64,000 nucleotides of DNA, from positions 18,245-82,244 of the forward strand of contig NZ_PPTR01000016.1 in assembly GCF_003339845.1 (NCBI RefSeq), read 5' to 3'. Made by a program: the position numbers and the translations under genes. The notes under the pieces are model-generated. The model searched no databases. It was not told the DNA's origin and saw only the letters and a program-made list of their open reading frames with translations. Origin of the DNA: Gordonibacter sp. 28C. GTDB lineage: Bacteria > Actinomycetota > Coriobacteriia > Coriobacteriales > Eggerthellaceae. Shown here in pieces: positions 1 through 8,983 of the stretch; the first letter of the stretch is position 1; each line of letters starts with the position of its first letter.

Positions 1-28
1 GGTCTACGATGAAGACATCCCGTTCTAA
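1..28 (+). CDS. ssb: 3' end of ssb (single-stranded DNA-binding protein), partial
   Basis: The first bases read in frame (from base 2) as VYDEDIPF followed by TAA at 26-28. The D-D/E-D-I-P-F end is the conserved acidic C-terminal tail of bacterial SSB, which recruits replication and repair partners. It lies directly upstream of rpsR, matching the usual rpsF-ssb-rpsR-rplI order. Only nine codons are in the window, so the call rests on this tail and on synteny. Confidence 0.75.
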
Positions 29-51
29 GCGAAACGAAAGAGGTTTGTGAA

Positions 52-312
52 ATGTCCGATTACGCGAAGCAGCCGCGTCGCAAGTACTGCCAGTTCTGCA
101 AGGACGAGGCGCAGTACGTCGACTACAAAGACACGCAAATGCTGCGCAAGTACGTTACCGATCGCGGAAAGATCAAGCCGCGCCGTGTGACGGGTGCTTG
201 CACCCAGCATCAGCGCGACGTCGCGAATGCCGTCAAGCGCGCCCGCGAGATGGCCTTGATGCCGTACGCGGTGCCCGCCGTCAGCGGCCGCGGCGATCGT
301 CGCAGCCGTTAA
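52..312 (+). CDS. rpsR: 30S ribosomal protein S18
   Basis: The 86-aa product is a small basic ribosomal protein with the S18 core: the YVDYKD segment, the KYVTDRGKI segment and the [12 protein letters not shown] block that contacts 16S rRNA and S6. An N-terminal CQFC pair resembles the zinc-binding form of S18. A Shine-Dalgarno-like AAAGAGG lies 6-7 bases before the ATG. It sits between ssb and rplI in the conserved replication/ribosome cluster and is probably cotranscribed with them. Confidence 0.97.
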   Translation: MSDYAKQPRRKYCQFCKDEAQYVDYKDTQMLRKYVTDRGKIKPRRVTGACTQHQRDVANAVKRAREMALMPYAVPAVSGRGDRRSR

Positions 313-327
313 GGCGAAGGAGGAACC

Positions 328-876
328 ATGAAAGTCATTCTGCTTCAGGAGTTGAAAGGCAAGGGCGGTGAAGGCGACGTCGTGGACGTGGCCCCCGGCT
401 TTGCCAACAACTACCTGCTCCCCCAGAAGCTCGCCATCCTGGCGACCAAGGGAAATCTCAAGCAGCTCGAGCAGCGCAAGCACAACATCGCCAAGCGCGA
501 AGAGAACCGCGTTTCCGACGCCGAGAAGCTGAAGGCCGCCCTCGAGGGCACGGTCGTCAAGGTCGAGGCGAAGGTCGGCGAGGAGGGCCAGCTGTTCGGC
601 TCCGTCACCGCCACGATGATCGCCGACGCCATCAAGGCCGCGACCGATCTCGATGTGGACAAGCGCCGCCTCGAGCTCGGCCATGCCATCAAGACGGCCG
701 GCGAGCACGAGGTCGTGTACGCCATCTACCGCGACATCAAGACGTCCGTCAAGCTGTTCGTGGGCGATCCCAACGCCGAGGCTCCGGTCGAGGAAGAGGT
801 TGTCGAGGAGATCGTCGAGGTCGTCGAAGAGGCCGAGGCTCCCGCCGAGGCTGCCGAAACGGCTGTCGAGGAATAA
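328..876 (+). CDS. rplI: 50S ribosomal protein L9 with acidic C-terminal extension
   Basis: The 182-aa product begins MKVILLQELKGKGGEGDVV, the L9 signature, followed by the long connecting helix and the C-terminal rRNA-binding domain. It is preceded by a strong GAAGGAGG Shine-Dalgarno. Typical L9 is about 150 aa. Here an extra ~35 residues made almost only of Glu, Val, Ala and Pro follow residue ~147. The function of that tail is unknown. The gene is followed by a strong hairpin, so this probably ends the ribosomal transcription unit. Confidence 0.97.
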   Translation: MKVILLQELKGKGGEGDVVDVAPGFANNYLLPQKLAILATKGNLKQLEQRKHNIAKREENRVSDAEKLKAALEGTVVKVEAKVGEEGQLFGSVTATMIADAIKAATDLDVDKRRLELGHAIKTAGEHEVVYAIYRDIKTSVKLFVGDPNAEAPVEEEVVEEIVEVVEEAEAPAEAAETAVEE

Positions 877-880
877 AAAC

Positions 881-968
881 TTTTCCACAGGCGCATTTTG
901 TGGAAACTGGGGAAAACCCCCTTTGCCCCGATGGTGGGCGAAGGGGGTTTTCCATTGCCTGTGGATAA
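881..968. other. Cluster of DnaA-box-like 9-mers in the rplI-dnaB gap
   Basis: TTTTCCACA lies at 881-889, TGTGGAAAC (minus-strand GTTTCCACA) at 899-907 and TGTGGATAA (minus-strand TTATCCACA, an exact consensus DnaA box) at 960-968. Three matches or near-matches within 90 bp is unlikely by chance at this GC content. They flank the terminator hairpin. The role (DnaA titration, dnaB regulation or part of an origin) is inference. Confidence 0.5.
911..952 (+). terminator. Hairpin terminator after rplI
   Basis: The arms 911-928 and 935-952 pair over about 18 bp with a single mismatch (GGAAAACCCCC... with ...GGGGGTTTTCC). The right arm ends in TTTTCC rather than a long U-run, so termination may be partial or bidirectional. 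Confidence 0.65.
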
Positions 969-1122
969 CGTTTTCACCGCCTTTCGCTGGTAAAATTAAG
1001 CGTGACCTGCGGTAACACATGAGGTACTATGACGAGGGCGAGCGCTCGCGCGCGCGGAAACGCGCATGCGTCGCGCAGCCGCCGTATTTCCCCAGAAACA
1101 CGAAGGAGCGCGAAGAACCATT

Positions 1123-2535
1123 ATGCCGGCAGCGAACCAAGCCCCCGCGGGGAACACCGACTTCAACGACGGATCGGCGCCTCGGAACAAGCCGATGCCG
1201 CAGAACATCGAAGCCGAGAAATCCGTGCTGGCGGCCTGCATGCTCAACGCCGAGGCCGTGGAGGAGCTCATCTTGAAGCTCAAGCCGGAGTCGTTCTACC
1301 GTCCGGCTCACCGCATCATCTTCGAAGCCATCTGCGAGCTCAACACGCGCCGCATACCCATCGACCAGATATCGCTGGCAGACAACCTGAACGCCACCGG
1401 CCAGCTGGAGGCCGTGGGCGGCAAGCCGTATTTGGTGGATCTGGCCGACAACACGTTCGCGCTCACGAACTGGCAGAACCACGCCGAGATCGTGAAGCGC
1501 ACCGCCATCCTGCGCGAGCTCATCTACGCCGCCGCGTCCATCAACGCGCTGGCCTACGATGCGCCCGACAACCTGGACGAAGTGGTGGAGGACGCCGAGA
1601 AAACGCTGTTCAACGTCACCGAGAAGCGCGTCTCGTCCACGTTCGCGAAGATGGACACCCTGCTCACCGAGGCGTTCGAGGAGATAACGAAGCTCGCCGA
1701 GCAGCAGAACCACATGGCCGGTGTGCCCACGGGCTTCAAAGACGCCGACGACCTGTTCCACGGCTTTCGCGGCGGCGACCTGGTCATCCTGGCCGCCCGT
1801 CCCGGCGTGGGCAAAACGTCGTTCGCGTTGAACCTGGCCGTGAACGCCGCGAAGTCGGGCGCGGCCGTCGCCTTCTTCTCCTTGGAAATGAGCGCGGGCC
1901 AGCTGGTTCAGCGTATCTTGTGCGCCGAGGCGCGCGTGAGCCTGTCGAAGATCCGCGCCGGCTTCATCTCCGAGGGCGACTGGGGGGCCATCGCCGACGC
2001 GTCGAACACGCTGTCGAAGCTGGACCTGTACATCGACGACTCGCCGGGCCTGTCCATCCTCGAGGCCCGCGCCAAGGCACGCCGCGAACTGCGCCGCGCC
2101 GAGGGCAAGGGCCTCATCATCGTGGACTACCTGCAGCTCATGCAGCCGCCGTCCACGCGCCGCGACGGCAACCGCGCCGTGGAGGTCGGTGAGATATCCC
2201 GAGGCCTCAAGGTTCTCGCGAAGGAAATGGACATGCCCGTCATCGCGCTGTCGCAGCTCTCGCGCGCCGTGGAGATGCGCGGCAAGAAGCGTCCGATGCT
2301 CTCCGACCTTCGCGAGTCCGGCTCCATCGAGCAGGACGCCGACATCGTCATGTTCATCGACCGAAGCATGGACGAGACCGAGGCCGAGAGCGAGGACCGC
2401 CCGGATCTCGGACAGGCCGAGCTCATCGTGGCCAAGCACCGCAACGGTCCCACCCGCGACATTCCCCTGGCATTCAACCCGGAGTACACGCGCTTCATGG
2501 ATTTCATCGACGATTCGCGCGCGGGCGGCTTCTAG
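1123..2535 (+). CDS. dnaB: Replicative DNA helicase DnaB
   Basis: The 470-aa protein has an N-terminal DnaB domain starting at PQNIEAEKSVLAACML and a RecA-like helicase domain. The Walker A motif ARPGVGKTSFALN lies near residue 225, then SLEMS, the Walker B segment LIIVDYLQLM, ALSQLSR, and the R-x-SG-x-IEQDAD block typical of DnaB. It unwinds DNA at the fork as a hexamer. The ATG at 1123 has GAAGGAG upstream. An in-frame ATG at 1066 would add 19 residues not expected in the family. It lies downstream of rplI as in many bacteria; no intein is present. Confidence 0.96.
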   Translation: MPAANQAPAGNTDFNDGSAPRNKPMPQNIEAEKSVLAACMLNAEAVEELILKLKPESFYRPAHRIIFEAICELNTRRIPIDQISLADNLNATGQLEAVGGKPYLVDLADNTFALTNWQNHAEIVKRTAILRELIYAAASINALAYDAPDNLDEVVEDAEKTLFNVTEKRVSSTFAKMDTLLTEAFEEITKLAEQQNHMAGVPTGFKDADDLFHGFRGGDLVILAARPGVGKTSFALNLAVNAAKSGAAVAFFSLEMSAGQLVQRILCAEARVSLSKIRAGFISEGDWGAIADASNTLSKLDLYIDDSPGLSILEARAKARRELRRAEGKGLIIVDYLQLMQPPSTRRDGNRAVEVGEISRGLKVLAKEMDMPVIALSQLSRAVEMRGKKRPMLSDLRESGSIEQDADIVMFIDRSMDETEAESEDRPDLGQAELIVAKHRNGPTRDIPLAFNPEYTRFMDFIDDSRAGGF

Positions 2536-2574
2536 TCGCCCTTCGCGGGGCTCCCACGCGCTACACTGGTACGC

Positions 2575-3858
2575 ATGCGCAAGCGAATCACATTCATCCA
2601 TGCGGCCGACCTCCATCTCGGCGCGCCGTTTCGCGGCCTGCGCGCCTTGTCGGACGCTTGGGCGAACCGGTTGCTCACCGCCATCCCCGAGGCGTACGAC
2701 CGCGTGATCGACGCCGCCGTCAACCGTGCCGTCGACTTCGTGGTCATAGCGGGCGACATCTTCGACGACGCCCGCGCGTCCTACGGCGACTACCTGCACT
2801 TCTTCGAGGGTTTGCGACGCCTGGACAAAGCGGGCATCCCCGCGTACCTGTGCACGGGCAACCACGACCCCTTCACGTCGTGGCAGCACGATTTCTTCGC
2901 GTTCCCTCAGAACACCGTCATGCTCCCCGCCGACAAGCCGGGTTTCGCGGCCTACCGCAAAGACGGCGAGACGCTGGCCCTCATCGGCGGGCGCGGCTAC
3001 TACAACCAAACGTGGCCGGCCGACGAGGACATAGCGGAGGGCGTGACCCGCGCGGCCGCCGAGCAGGCGCTCGCGGATGCCGTGCCCGACGCCGCCCAAG
3101 CACCCTTCGCCGTGGGCCTTCTGCACACGGGGCTCGACTTGGACCCGGTCAAAGCGCCCACGAACCCTGCCGCGCTCATGCGCTCGGGCATGGACTACTG
3201 GGCGCTCGGCCACATACATATGAAGTACGCCCATCCCTCCTTCGACGACCCGCGCCTGGTGTTCTCGGGCTGTATCCAGGGTCGCGACATCAAGGAAACG
3301 GGAGCGCGCGGATGCTTCGCCGTCACGCTGGAGGAAGGCAAGCGGAACGAGGTCGAGTTCGTTCCCACGGCCAGCGTGGTGTGGCAGCGCATGGACGTCG
3401 ACGTGGCCGACTGCGCGAACGTGGCCGACGTCACCGACAAGATCATGCGCGAGCTGTTCCGCGTGAACGGCAAGGCCCACTGCGAGGAGATGTGCGTGCG
3501 CGTCACGCTCACGGGTGCCACGCCGCTGCATGCGGTGTTCGCACGCCCCGGCGTGCTCGAAGACCTGCGCAAGCACATCAACGACGGCTACCCGTCGTTT
3601 TTCTGCGACGCGCTCGTCGACGCCACGCTGCGCCCGCGCGACGTGGAGGCCCTGCGTCGCGAAGGCCTGTTCCCCGCCGTGTTCCTGCAGGTGGCCGACG
3701 CCATGCGCGGCGACCGCGACGACGAGGTCGCCTTCCTCCAAGAGGAGTTCCTGCGCCGGAACATCCAGCTTCCCAGCGCCTACACGCGGCGCATCGACGA
3801 GCTGGCGGAAGACGCCGAGAACCTGGTGCTCGACCTGTTGAACAGGGGGGAGGAATGA
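2575..3858 (+). CDS. SbcD/YhaO-like metallophosphoesterase DNA exonuclease
   Basis: The 427-aa protein carries the calcineurin-like phosphoesterase motifs in order: HAADLHLGAP, AGDIFDDA, GNHDPF, LLHTG and ALGHIHMK. These residues bind two metal ions in the Mre11/SbcD family. It overlaps by 4 bp (ATGA) an SMC-like ATPase gene, the expected partner, so the two likely form an SbcCD/YhaON-like DNA end-processing complex. A -10-like TACACT at 2562-2567 ends 8 nt before the ATG and no Shine-Dalgarno is seen, suggesting a leaderless transcript. The C-terminal ~170 residues are less conserved. Confidence 0.9.
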   Translation: MRKRITFIHAADLHLGAPFRGLRALSDAWANRLLTAIPEAYDRVIDAAVNRAVDFVVIAGDIFDDARASYGDYLHFFEGLRRLDKAGIPAYLCTGNHDPFTSWQHDFFAFPQNTVMLPADKPGFAAYRKDGETLALIGGRGYYNQTWPADEDIAEGVTRAAAEQALADAVPDAAQAPFAVGLLHTGLDLDPVKAPTNPAALMRSGMDYWALGHIHMKYAHPSFDDPRLVFSGCIQGRDIKETGARGCFAVTLEEGKRNEVEFVPTASVVWQRMDVDVADCANVADVTDKIMRELFRVNGKAHCEEMCVRVTLTGATPLHAVFARPGVLEDLRKHINDGYPSFFCDALVDATLRPRDVEALRREGLFPAVFLQVADAMRGDRDDEVAFLQEEFLRRNIQLPSAYTRRIDELAEDAENLVLDLLNRGEE

Positions 3859-6068
3859 CGGCCGAGCGCGGCGGCGCGCCGTTCCTCAAGCGCATCAAGA
3901 TAACGAGCTTCGGGGCGTTCACCGACAAGGTGGTGGGCCCCTTCACGCCGAACCTCAACGTGGTGTTCGGAGAGAACGAGGCCGGCAAGTCCACGCTCGC
4001 CTCCTTCGCGGGCGGCGTGCTGTTCGGTTGGGAAGAGGCGCGCGGCGTGCGCAACACCTACAAACCGAGGAACGCCGAGCGGGCGGGTTCCCTGTTCTTC
4101 GCGCCCCGCCCGGCGGACGCCGACGGATCCTTCGATCCCGACGACGAGCTCGTGCTCTCGCGCGTGAAGAACGTCGACGGCCTGCAGGGACCCGTCGAGC
4201 TGGTGGACGACATCGATCGGGAAACGTTCCAGACCATGTTCTCGCTCACGAGCGACGAGCTGCGGTCCCTGCGCAACACCACCGACGTCACCGCGAAGCT
4301 GCTCACGGCCGGCTCGGGCACGGGGGCGAGCCCCGCGCATGCGCTGGCCGAGGTGCAGGCGCGCTTGAACGAGTACACGTCGAAGGCCGCCGGCATCGAG
4401 CACTCCATCGTGCGACTGGCCGCCGAGCAGGACGAGCTGCGCGCCCAGATGACCGCGGCGGCGGAAGAGGCGGAACGCTACAAAGCGCAAGACAAGGAGT
4501 TCCACGAGCTCGCTCCGCAGCGCGCGCAGCTGCTGGCCCGGTTGGACGCGCTCAACACGTCCATCGAGCAGCTGACGGCGCAGCGCGCGACCCTTGAGAA
4601 GCTGGACGCCCAGCGCGACGAGCTGCGTCGCCAGCGCGACGAGTTGCGCGAGGACGAAGCGGCCCTCGCGGCCGAGCATCGCGTGCGCGAGCAGATATCC
4701 GACCCCGCGCTCGTGTCGCTCGGCGCGGCCGACGAACGCGCGCTGCGCGACCGTATCGACGCCTTGGCCGAAGAGCAGGCGAAATGCGCGCACAGCGTGG
4801 ATCTGGCCAAGGAGAACTGCGCCACGTCCACCGCCGCCTACGAGGCGCTGCTCGAAACCGACGACGTGCAGGCGAACGAGAAGCGGCGCAGCCAGCGCAG
4901 CGTGCAGGTGGGGCTGTCCATCGCGCTGCCGTTCGTGTTCGTGGCGGCGGGCATTCCGCTGTTCATCCACGGCCGCGAGATAACCAGCCTTTCGTTCACG
5001 GCGCTCGGCATAGGCTTGGTGGTGTTCGCCCTCATGCTGGCCGCCGCGGCGCTGGTCATGCTGTTCCGCCCCGACAAGGCCGCCGAGGCCCTGGAGGCCC
5101 GCAAGCAGGACGCGCAGTGGGTCATGCTGCAGGACAAGAAGAAGCTCGAAACGTGCCTCGCCGCACAAGCGCAGCTCTCCGCGCGCATCCGCGCGCAGCT
5201 GGACGCCGCCGGGCTGGTTGCCGCGCAAGGATCCCTCCGCAGCGCCCGGTCGCTCCTGTCCGAGGCCAAGGACGCCCGGGCCGAGGCGGGCCTGTTCCAA
5301 CAGCGCCAGCAGGCCCTGATCTCGCGCTTGTCGGCCGTTGAGGAGAACCTGGCCGACGTCGACCGCCAGCGCGCACGCATCATCGAGCGCGCCGGGCTTC
5401 ACGACGATGCCACGGCGGCCGCCATCGAAGCCTCCATCGACCAGAAAACCAGGCAGCGCGCGGGCCTTCTGGAAACGAGCGAGAACCTGAACCGCCGCTA
5501 CGGCGAGCTGAAGCAGGAGCTTTCCCAAGCCAAACGGGCGCACAGCTTCGACGAGATCAAGCTGCGCTACCAGCAGGTGCGCACGCGCCAAGACGAGAGC
5601 GCGCAAGACTACGCCCGCCTGCTGCTGGCCCGGCGCATGCTGGAGGCCGCCATCGGCGCGTGGGAGAGCAAAAGCCAACCCGAGGTGTACCGCCAGGCCA
5701 GCCGCCTGCTCTCCCTTATGACCGACGGCCGTTGGGTCAAGGTGGCCATGACGCCGGAAGGCCGGTTGCAAGTGACCGACTCCGTGAAAACGGAACGCGA
5801 GCCGGTGCACCTGTCGCTGGGCACGTGCCAGCAGCTCTACCTGGCGCTGCGCATCGCGCTGCTCATGACGGCCGAGAACGTGGGCCGCTCCGTTCCCATC
5901 CTGGCCGACGACATCTTGGTGAACTTCGACGCCCGCCGCCGTTTGGGAGCCGCCCGCGCGTTGGCCGAGCTGGCCGTCACACGCCAGGTGATCTTGTTCA
6001 CCTGCCATGAAGAAATAGTAGAGTCCATGCACTCGGTCGATCCAACGCTGAACGTGGTGGAACTGTAA
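3855..6068 (+). CDS. SbcC/YhaN-like AAA ATPase with coiled coils
   Basis: The 737-aa protein starts with an ABC/SMC-type head: ITSFGAFTDKVVG then Walker A FGENEAGKSTLASF near residue 40. Long heptad-rich, Glu/Arg/Ala-rich segments follow. Two hydrophobic helices near residues 352-400 (ALPFVFVAAGIPLFI and the following segment) suggest membrane attachment, as in YhaN-type proteins. The C-terminal head has the LSLGTCQQLYLALRIAL signature and the Walker B-like segment ILADDILVNFD. The start ATG overlaps the stop of the nuclease gene. The pair is predicted to act in DNA repair; the substrate is not known. Confidence 0.85.
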   Translation: MTAERGGAPFLKRIKITSFGAFTDKVVGPFTPNLNVVFGENEAGKSTLASFAGGVLFGWEEARGVRNTYKPRNAERAGSLFFAPRPADADGSFDPDDELVLSRVKNVDGLQGPVELVDDIDRETFQTMFSLTSDELRSLRNTTDVTAKLLTAGSGTGASPAHALAEVQARLNEYTSKAAGIEHSIVRLAAEQDELRAQMTAAAEEAERYKAQDKEFHELAPQRAQLLARLDALNTSIEQLTAQRATLEKLDAQRDELRRQRDELREDEAALAAEHRVREQISDPALVSLGAADERALRDRIDALAEEQAKCAHSVDLAKENCATSTAAYEALLETDDVQANEKRRSQRSVQVGLSIALPFVFVAAGIPLFIHGREITSLSFTALGIGLVVFALMLAAAALVMLFRPDKAAEALEARKQDAQWVMLQDKKKLETCLAAQAQLSARIRAQLDAAGLVAAQGSLRSARSLLSEAKDARAEAGLFQQRQQALISRLSAVEENLADVDRQRARIIERAGLHDDATAAAIEASIDQKTRQRAGLLETSENLNRRYGELKQELSQAKRAHSFDEIKLRYQQVRTRQDESAQDYARLLLARRMLEAAIGAWESKSQPEVYRQASRLLSLMTDGRWVKVAMTPEGRLQVTDSVKTEREPVHLSLGTCQQLYLALRIALLMTAENVGRSVPILADDILVNFDARRRLGAARALAELAVTRQVILFTCHEEIVESMHSVDPTLNVVEL

Positions 6069-6074
6069 TATAAT
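6069..6074 (+). promoter_or_regulatory. Putative -10 element for purA-purD
   Basis: A perfect TATAAT lies immediately after the upstream stop codon, leaving a leader of roughly 130 nt before purA. No good -35 is visible and no purine riboswitch core was recognised in the leader. Confidence 0.4.
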
Positions 6075-6214
6075 CATGAACTTGCGGATAGGTTACGACA
6101 GCGTCCGCGACGCGACGGCAAGCGTCGCTGGGGCGCGCAGGCGGAAAGCGACCCGCAAAAGCTTCCGCGCAAGGCCCGACGCAACAGGCGCGGGCATGAA
6201 AGGATGCGAGCCAT

Positions 6215-7531
6215 ATGCCCAGCACGGTACTCGTCGGCGCCCAATGGGGAGACGAAGGCAAGGGTAAGATCACCGACCTGATAGCACGCGAGTACGATTA
6301 CGTCGCGCGCCACCAAGGCGGCAACAACGCCGGCCACACGGTCATCCACGGCGACAAGAAGCTGGCCCTGCACCTTATGCCCTCCGGCGTCATGTACGAG
6401 AACGCGGTGCCCGTCATCGGCAACGGCGTGGTCATCGACCCCGGCGTGCTGGTGAAGGAGATGGCCCTGCTCGAGGCGGAGGGCGTTTCGTGCAAGCGCC
6501 TGAAGATCTCGTGCAACGCGCACATCATCATGCCGTACCATAAAGATTTCGACGGCGCCGACGAAAAGCGCCTGGGCGAGAACAAGATAGGCACCACGAA
6601 GCGCGGCATCGGCCCGTGCTATCAGGACAAGGCCGCCCGCAAGGGCATTCGCGTGCAGGATCTTCTGGACGAGAAGATCTTCCGCCTGAAGGTGGAGACG
6701 GCGCTGGCGCAGAAGAACCCCATCCTCGAGAAGATCTACGGCCTGCACACCTACACGGTCGAGGAGATCTGCGAGGAGTACCTGCCCTACGCGCGCATCC
6801 TCAAGCCCTACATGGACGACACCACGCGCCTTCTGAACGAGGCGCTGCGCAACGGCAAGAGCATCCTGTTCGAAGGCGCCCAGGCCACGATGCTCGACAT
6901 CGACCACGGCACGTACCCCTACGTCACGTCGTCCTCGTGCAGCGCGGGCGGCGCGGCCATCGGCACCGGCGTGGGGCCCAAAGCGTTCGACCGCGTGCTG
7001 GGCATCCAAAAAGCCTACATCACGCGCGTGGGCGAGGGCCCGTTCCCCACGGAGCAGCGCTATTCCGAAGACGGCGGCACCGGCGAGGAAGCCGAGGTCG
7101 GCGAGCTTCTGTGCCAGGTGGGCCACGAGTACGGCGTGACCACGGGGCGCAAGCGTCGCTGCGGCTGGTTCGACGCGGTCATCGCGCGCTACGCGGCCGA
7201 GGTCAACGGCCTCACCGACGTGGCGCTCACGAAGCTCGACGTGCTCTCGGCGTTCGACACCATCAAAGTGTGCACGGCCTACGAGTACGAGGGCACGGTG
7301 TACGACTACTTCCCCATGCAGCAGAGCGTGCTGTTCCACGCGAAGCCCGTGTACGAGGAGCTGCCCGGCTGGAAGGACGTCGACATCTCGGAGTGCCGCA
7401 CGTTCGAGGACCTGCCCGAGAACGCGCAGCGCTACGTGGAGTACCTGGAGAAGATCACCGGCGTGCCCGTGAGCATCATCGCCGTGGGCCCCGACCGCGA
7501 CCAAACCATCATGCGCGGCTGGGACAGATAG
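6215..7531 (+). CDS. purA: Adenylosuccinate synthetase
   Basis: The 438-aa protein begins MPSTVLVGAQWGDEGKGKI, the PurA P-loop-like motif, and has the HQGGNNAGHTV IMP-binding segment, IGTTKRGIGPCY and the VTTGRKRRCGWFD block. It converts IMP, aspartate and GTP to adenylosuccinate, the first committed step to AMP. GAAAGGA precedes the ATG at a suitable distance. purD follows after 12 bp, so the two probably form a purine operon. Confidence 0.98.
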   Translation: MPSTVLVGAQWGDEGKGKITDLIAREYDYVARHQGGNNAGHTVIHGDKKLALHLMPSGVMYENAVPVIGNGVVIDPGVLVKEMALLEAEGVSCKRLKISCNAHIIMPYHKDFDGADEKRLGENKIGTTKRGIGPCYQDKAARKGIRVQDLLDEKIFRLKVETALAQKNPILEKIYGLHTYTVEEICEEYLPYARILKPYMDDTTRLLNEALRNGKSILFEGAQATMLDIDHGTYPYVTSSSCSAGGAAIGTGVGPKAFDRVLGIQKAYITRVGEGPFPTEQRYSEDGGTGEEAEVGELLCQVGHEYGVTTGRKRRCGWFDAVIARYAAEVNGLTDVALTKLDVLSAFDTIKVCTAYEYEGTVYDYFPMQQSVLFHAKPVYEELPGWKDVDISECRTFEDLPENAQRYVEYLEKITGVPVSIIAVGPDRDQTIMRGWDR

Positions 7532-7543
7532 AAAGGAACGATT

Positions 7544-8833
7544 GTGAACATCTTGGTCTTGGGCGGCGGCGGCCGCGAACATGCCATCGCATGGGCGCTT
7601 GCGAAATCCCCGCGCACGGACAAGCTCTACGTGGCGCCGGGCAACGGCGGCACGGCCGACGTCGCCCGCAACGTGCCCGATCTGGCGGCGGAGGACGGCC
7701 GCGAGGTGCTCGCGTTCGCCGAGGAGCACGACATCGACCTCGTGGTGATAGGCCCCGAGGCTCCGCTCGTCGCCGGCGTGGCCGACGACCTGCGCGAGGC
7801 GGGCATCGCCGTGTTCGGCCCCGACGCGCAGGGAGCGCAGCTCGAGGGCAGCAAGACGTTCAGCAAGCGCTTCATGGACGCCAACGGCATTCCCACCGCC
7901 CGCTACGGCAGCTTCGACGACCTCGAGGAGGCGCTGGGCTACCTGTCGGCGATGGACGTCCCCGTCGTGGTGAAGGCCGACGGCCTGGCGGCGGGCAAGG
8001 GCGTCATCGTGGCCGAGGATAGGGAGACGGCGGAAGAGGCCGTGCGCTCCTGCTTCGACGGCGCGTTCGGCGAGGCCGGTTCCACCGTGGTCATCGAGGA
8101 GTGCCTCACCGGCCCCGAGTGCTCCATGCTGGCGTTCGTGAGCAACGGCAAGGCCCACTGCATGGCTACGTCGCAGGACCACAAGCGCGCCTTCGACGGC
8201 GACCGCGGTCCGAACACGGGCGGCATGGGCGTGTACTCGCCGGTGCCCATCGTCACGGCCGACGAGCTGGCGGCCATGCACGACATCATGGAGCGCTCCG
8301 CAGCCGCCACGGCCCGCGAGTTCGATCACGACTACCGCGGCGTGCTGTACGGCGGGTTCATGCTCACGCCCGAGGGCCCGAAGGTGCTGGAGTTCAACGC
8401 GCGCTTCGGCGACCCCGAGACGCAGGTGGTGCTGCCGCGCCTCGAGGCCGACCTGGTGGATATCGTGCTGGCCGTGGCCGAAGGCCGCCCCGACGACATC
8501 GACCTGCGCTGGAGCGAGCAGTGGGCCGTGTGCGTGGTGCTGGCCAGCGAGGGCTACCCCGGCGCCTACGAGAAGGGCAAAGTCATCCTGGGCATCGAAG
8601 AGGCCGAGGAGCTGGACGGCGTGACGGTGTTCCATGCCGGCACGGCCCGCAACGCCGACGGCGAGCTGGTCACGGCCGGCGGCCGCGTGCTCAACGTGGT
8701 GGCCTTGGGCGACTCGTTCGACGACGCGCGCGAGAAGGCCTACGAGGCGTGCAACCTCATCAACTTCGAGGGCAAGCAGTACCGCACCGACATCGGCAAG
8801 AAAGCCGCCGCCGGTCGCGAGGCCTGGAACTAG
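7544..8833 (+). CDS. purD: Phosphoribosylamine-glycine ligase
   Basis: The 429-aa ATP-grasp enzyme begins NILVLGGGGREHAIAWAL, the PurD N-terminus, with the HKRAFDGDRGPNTGGMG and LEFNARFGDPETQ motifs that bind ATP and metal. It makes glycinamide ribonucleotide in de novo purine synthesis. The start is a GTG with GAAAGGAA just upstream. It is cotranscribed with purA and followed by a large inverted repeat that could end the transcript. Confidence 0.97.
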   Translation: MNILVLGGGGREHAIAWALAKSPRTDKLYVAPGNGGTADVARNVPDLAAEDGREVLAFAEEHDIDLVVIGPEAPLVAGVADDLREAGIAVFGPDAQGAQLEGSKTFSKRFMDANGIPTARYGSFDDLEEALGYLSAMDVPVVVKADGLAAGKGVIVAEDRETAEEAVRSCFDGAFGEAGSTVVIEECLTGPECSMLAFVSNGKAHCMATSQDHKRAFDGDRGPNTGGMGVYSPVPIVTADELAAMHDIMERSAAATAREFDHDYRGVLYGGFMLTPEGPKVLEFNARFGDPETQVVLPRLEADLVDIVLAVAEGRPDDIDLRWSEQWAVCVVLASEGYPGAYEKGKVILGIEEAEELDGVTVFHAGTARNADGELVTAGGRVLNVVALGDSFDDAREKAYEACNLINFEGKQYRTDIGKKAAAGREAWN

Positions 8834-8851
8834 ATTTACTCGCCGGTTGCC

Positions 8852-8961
8852 CCCGTAGGGACGATCTCCTGATCGCCCGTTCCGGCGCAGCCGGAAAAGC
8901 AACCGCGGGCCGCGTTTTCGCGCTGCGCGCGAACGGGCGATCAGGAGATCGCCCCTACGGG
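8852..8961. repeat. Large inverted repeat, GTAGGGGCG-family palindrome
   Basis: Arms at 8852-8882 and 8931-8961 pair over ~31 bp with about one indel (CCCGTAGGGACGATCTCC against GGAGATCGCCCCTACGGG). Smaller hairpins lie inside, such as CCGGCGCAGCCGG at 8882-8894. A shorter relative occurs at 60422. It lies between purD and the radical SAM gene and may act as a terminator or mRNA-stabilising REP-like element. Confidence 0.75.
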
Positions 8962-8983
8962 TCGACTTAGGCGAGGAGTGGAA

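Noticed and set aside
1027..3741. Very long antisense open frame (904 codons) opposite dnaB and the nuclease gene
   Set aside because: High GC removes stop codons on the opposite strand; the plus-strand genes have clear motifs. Similar shadows at 6074-8902 and 29571-32114 were dropped for the same reason.
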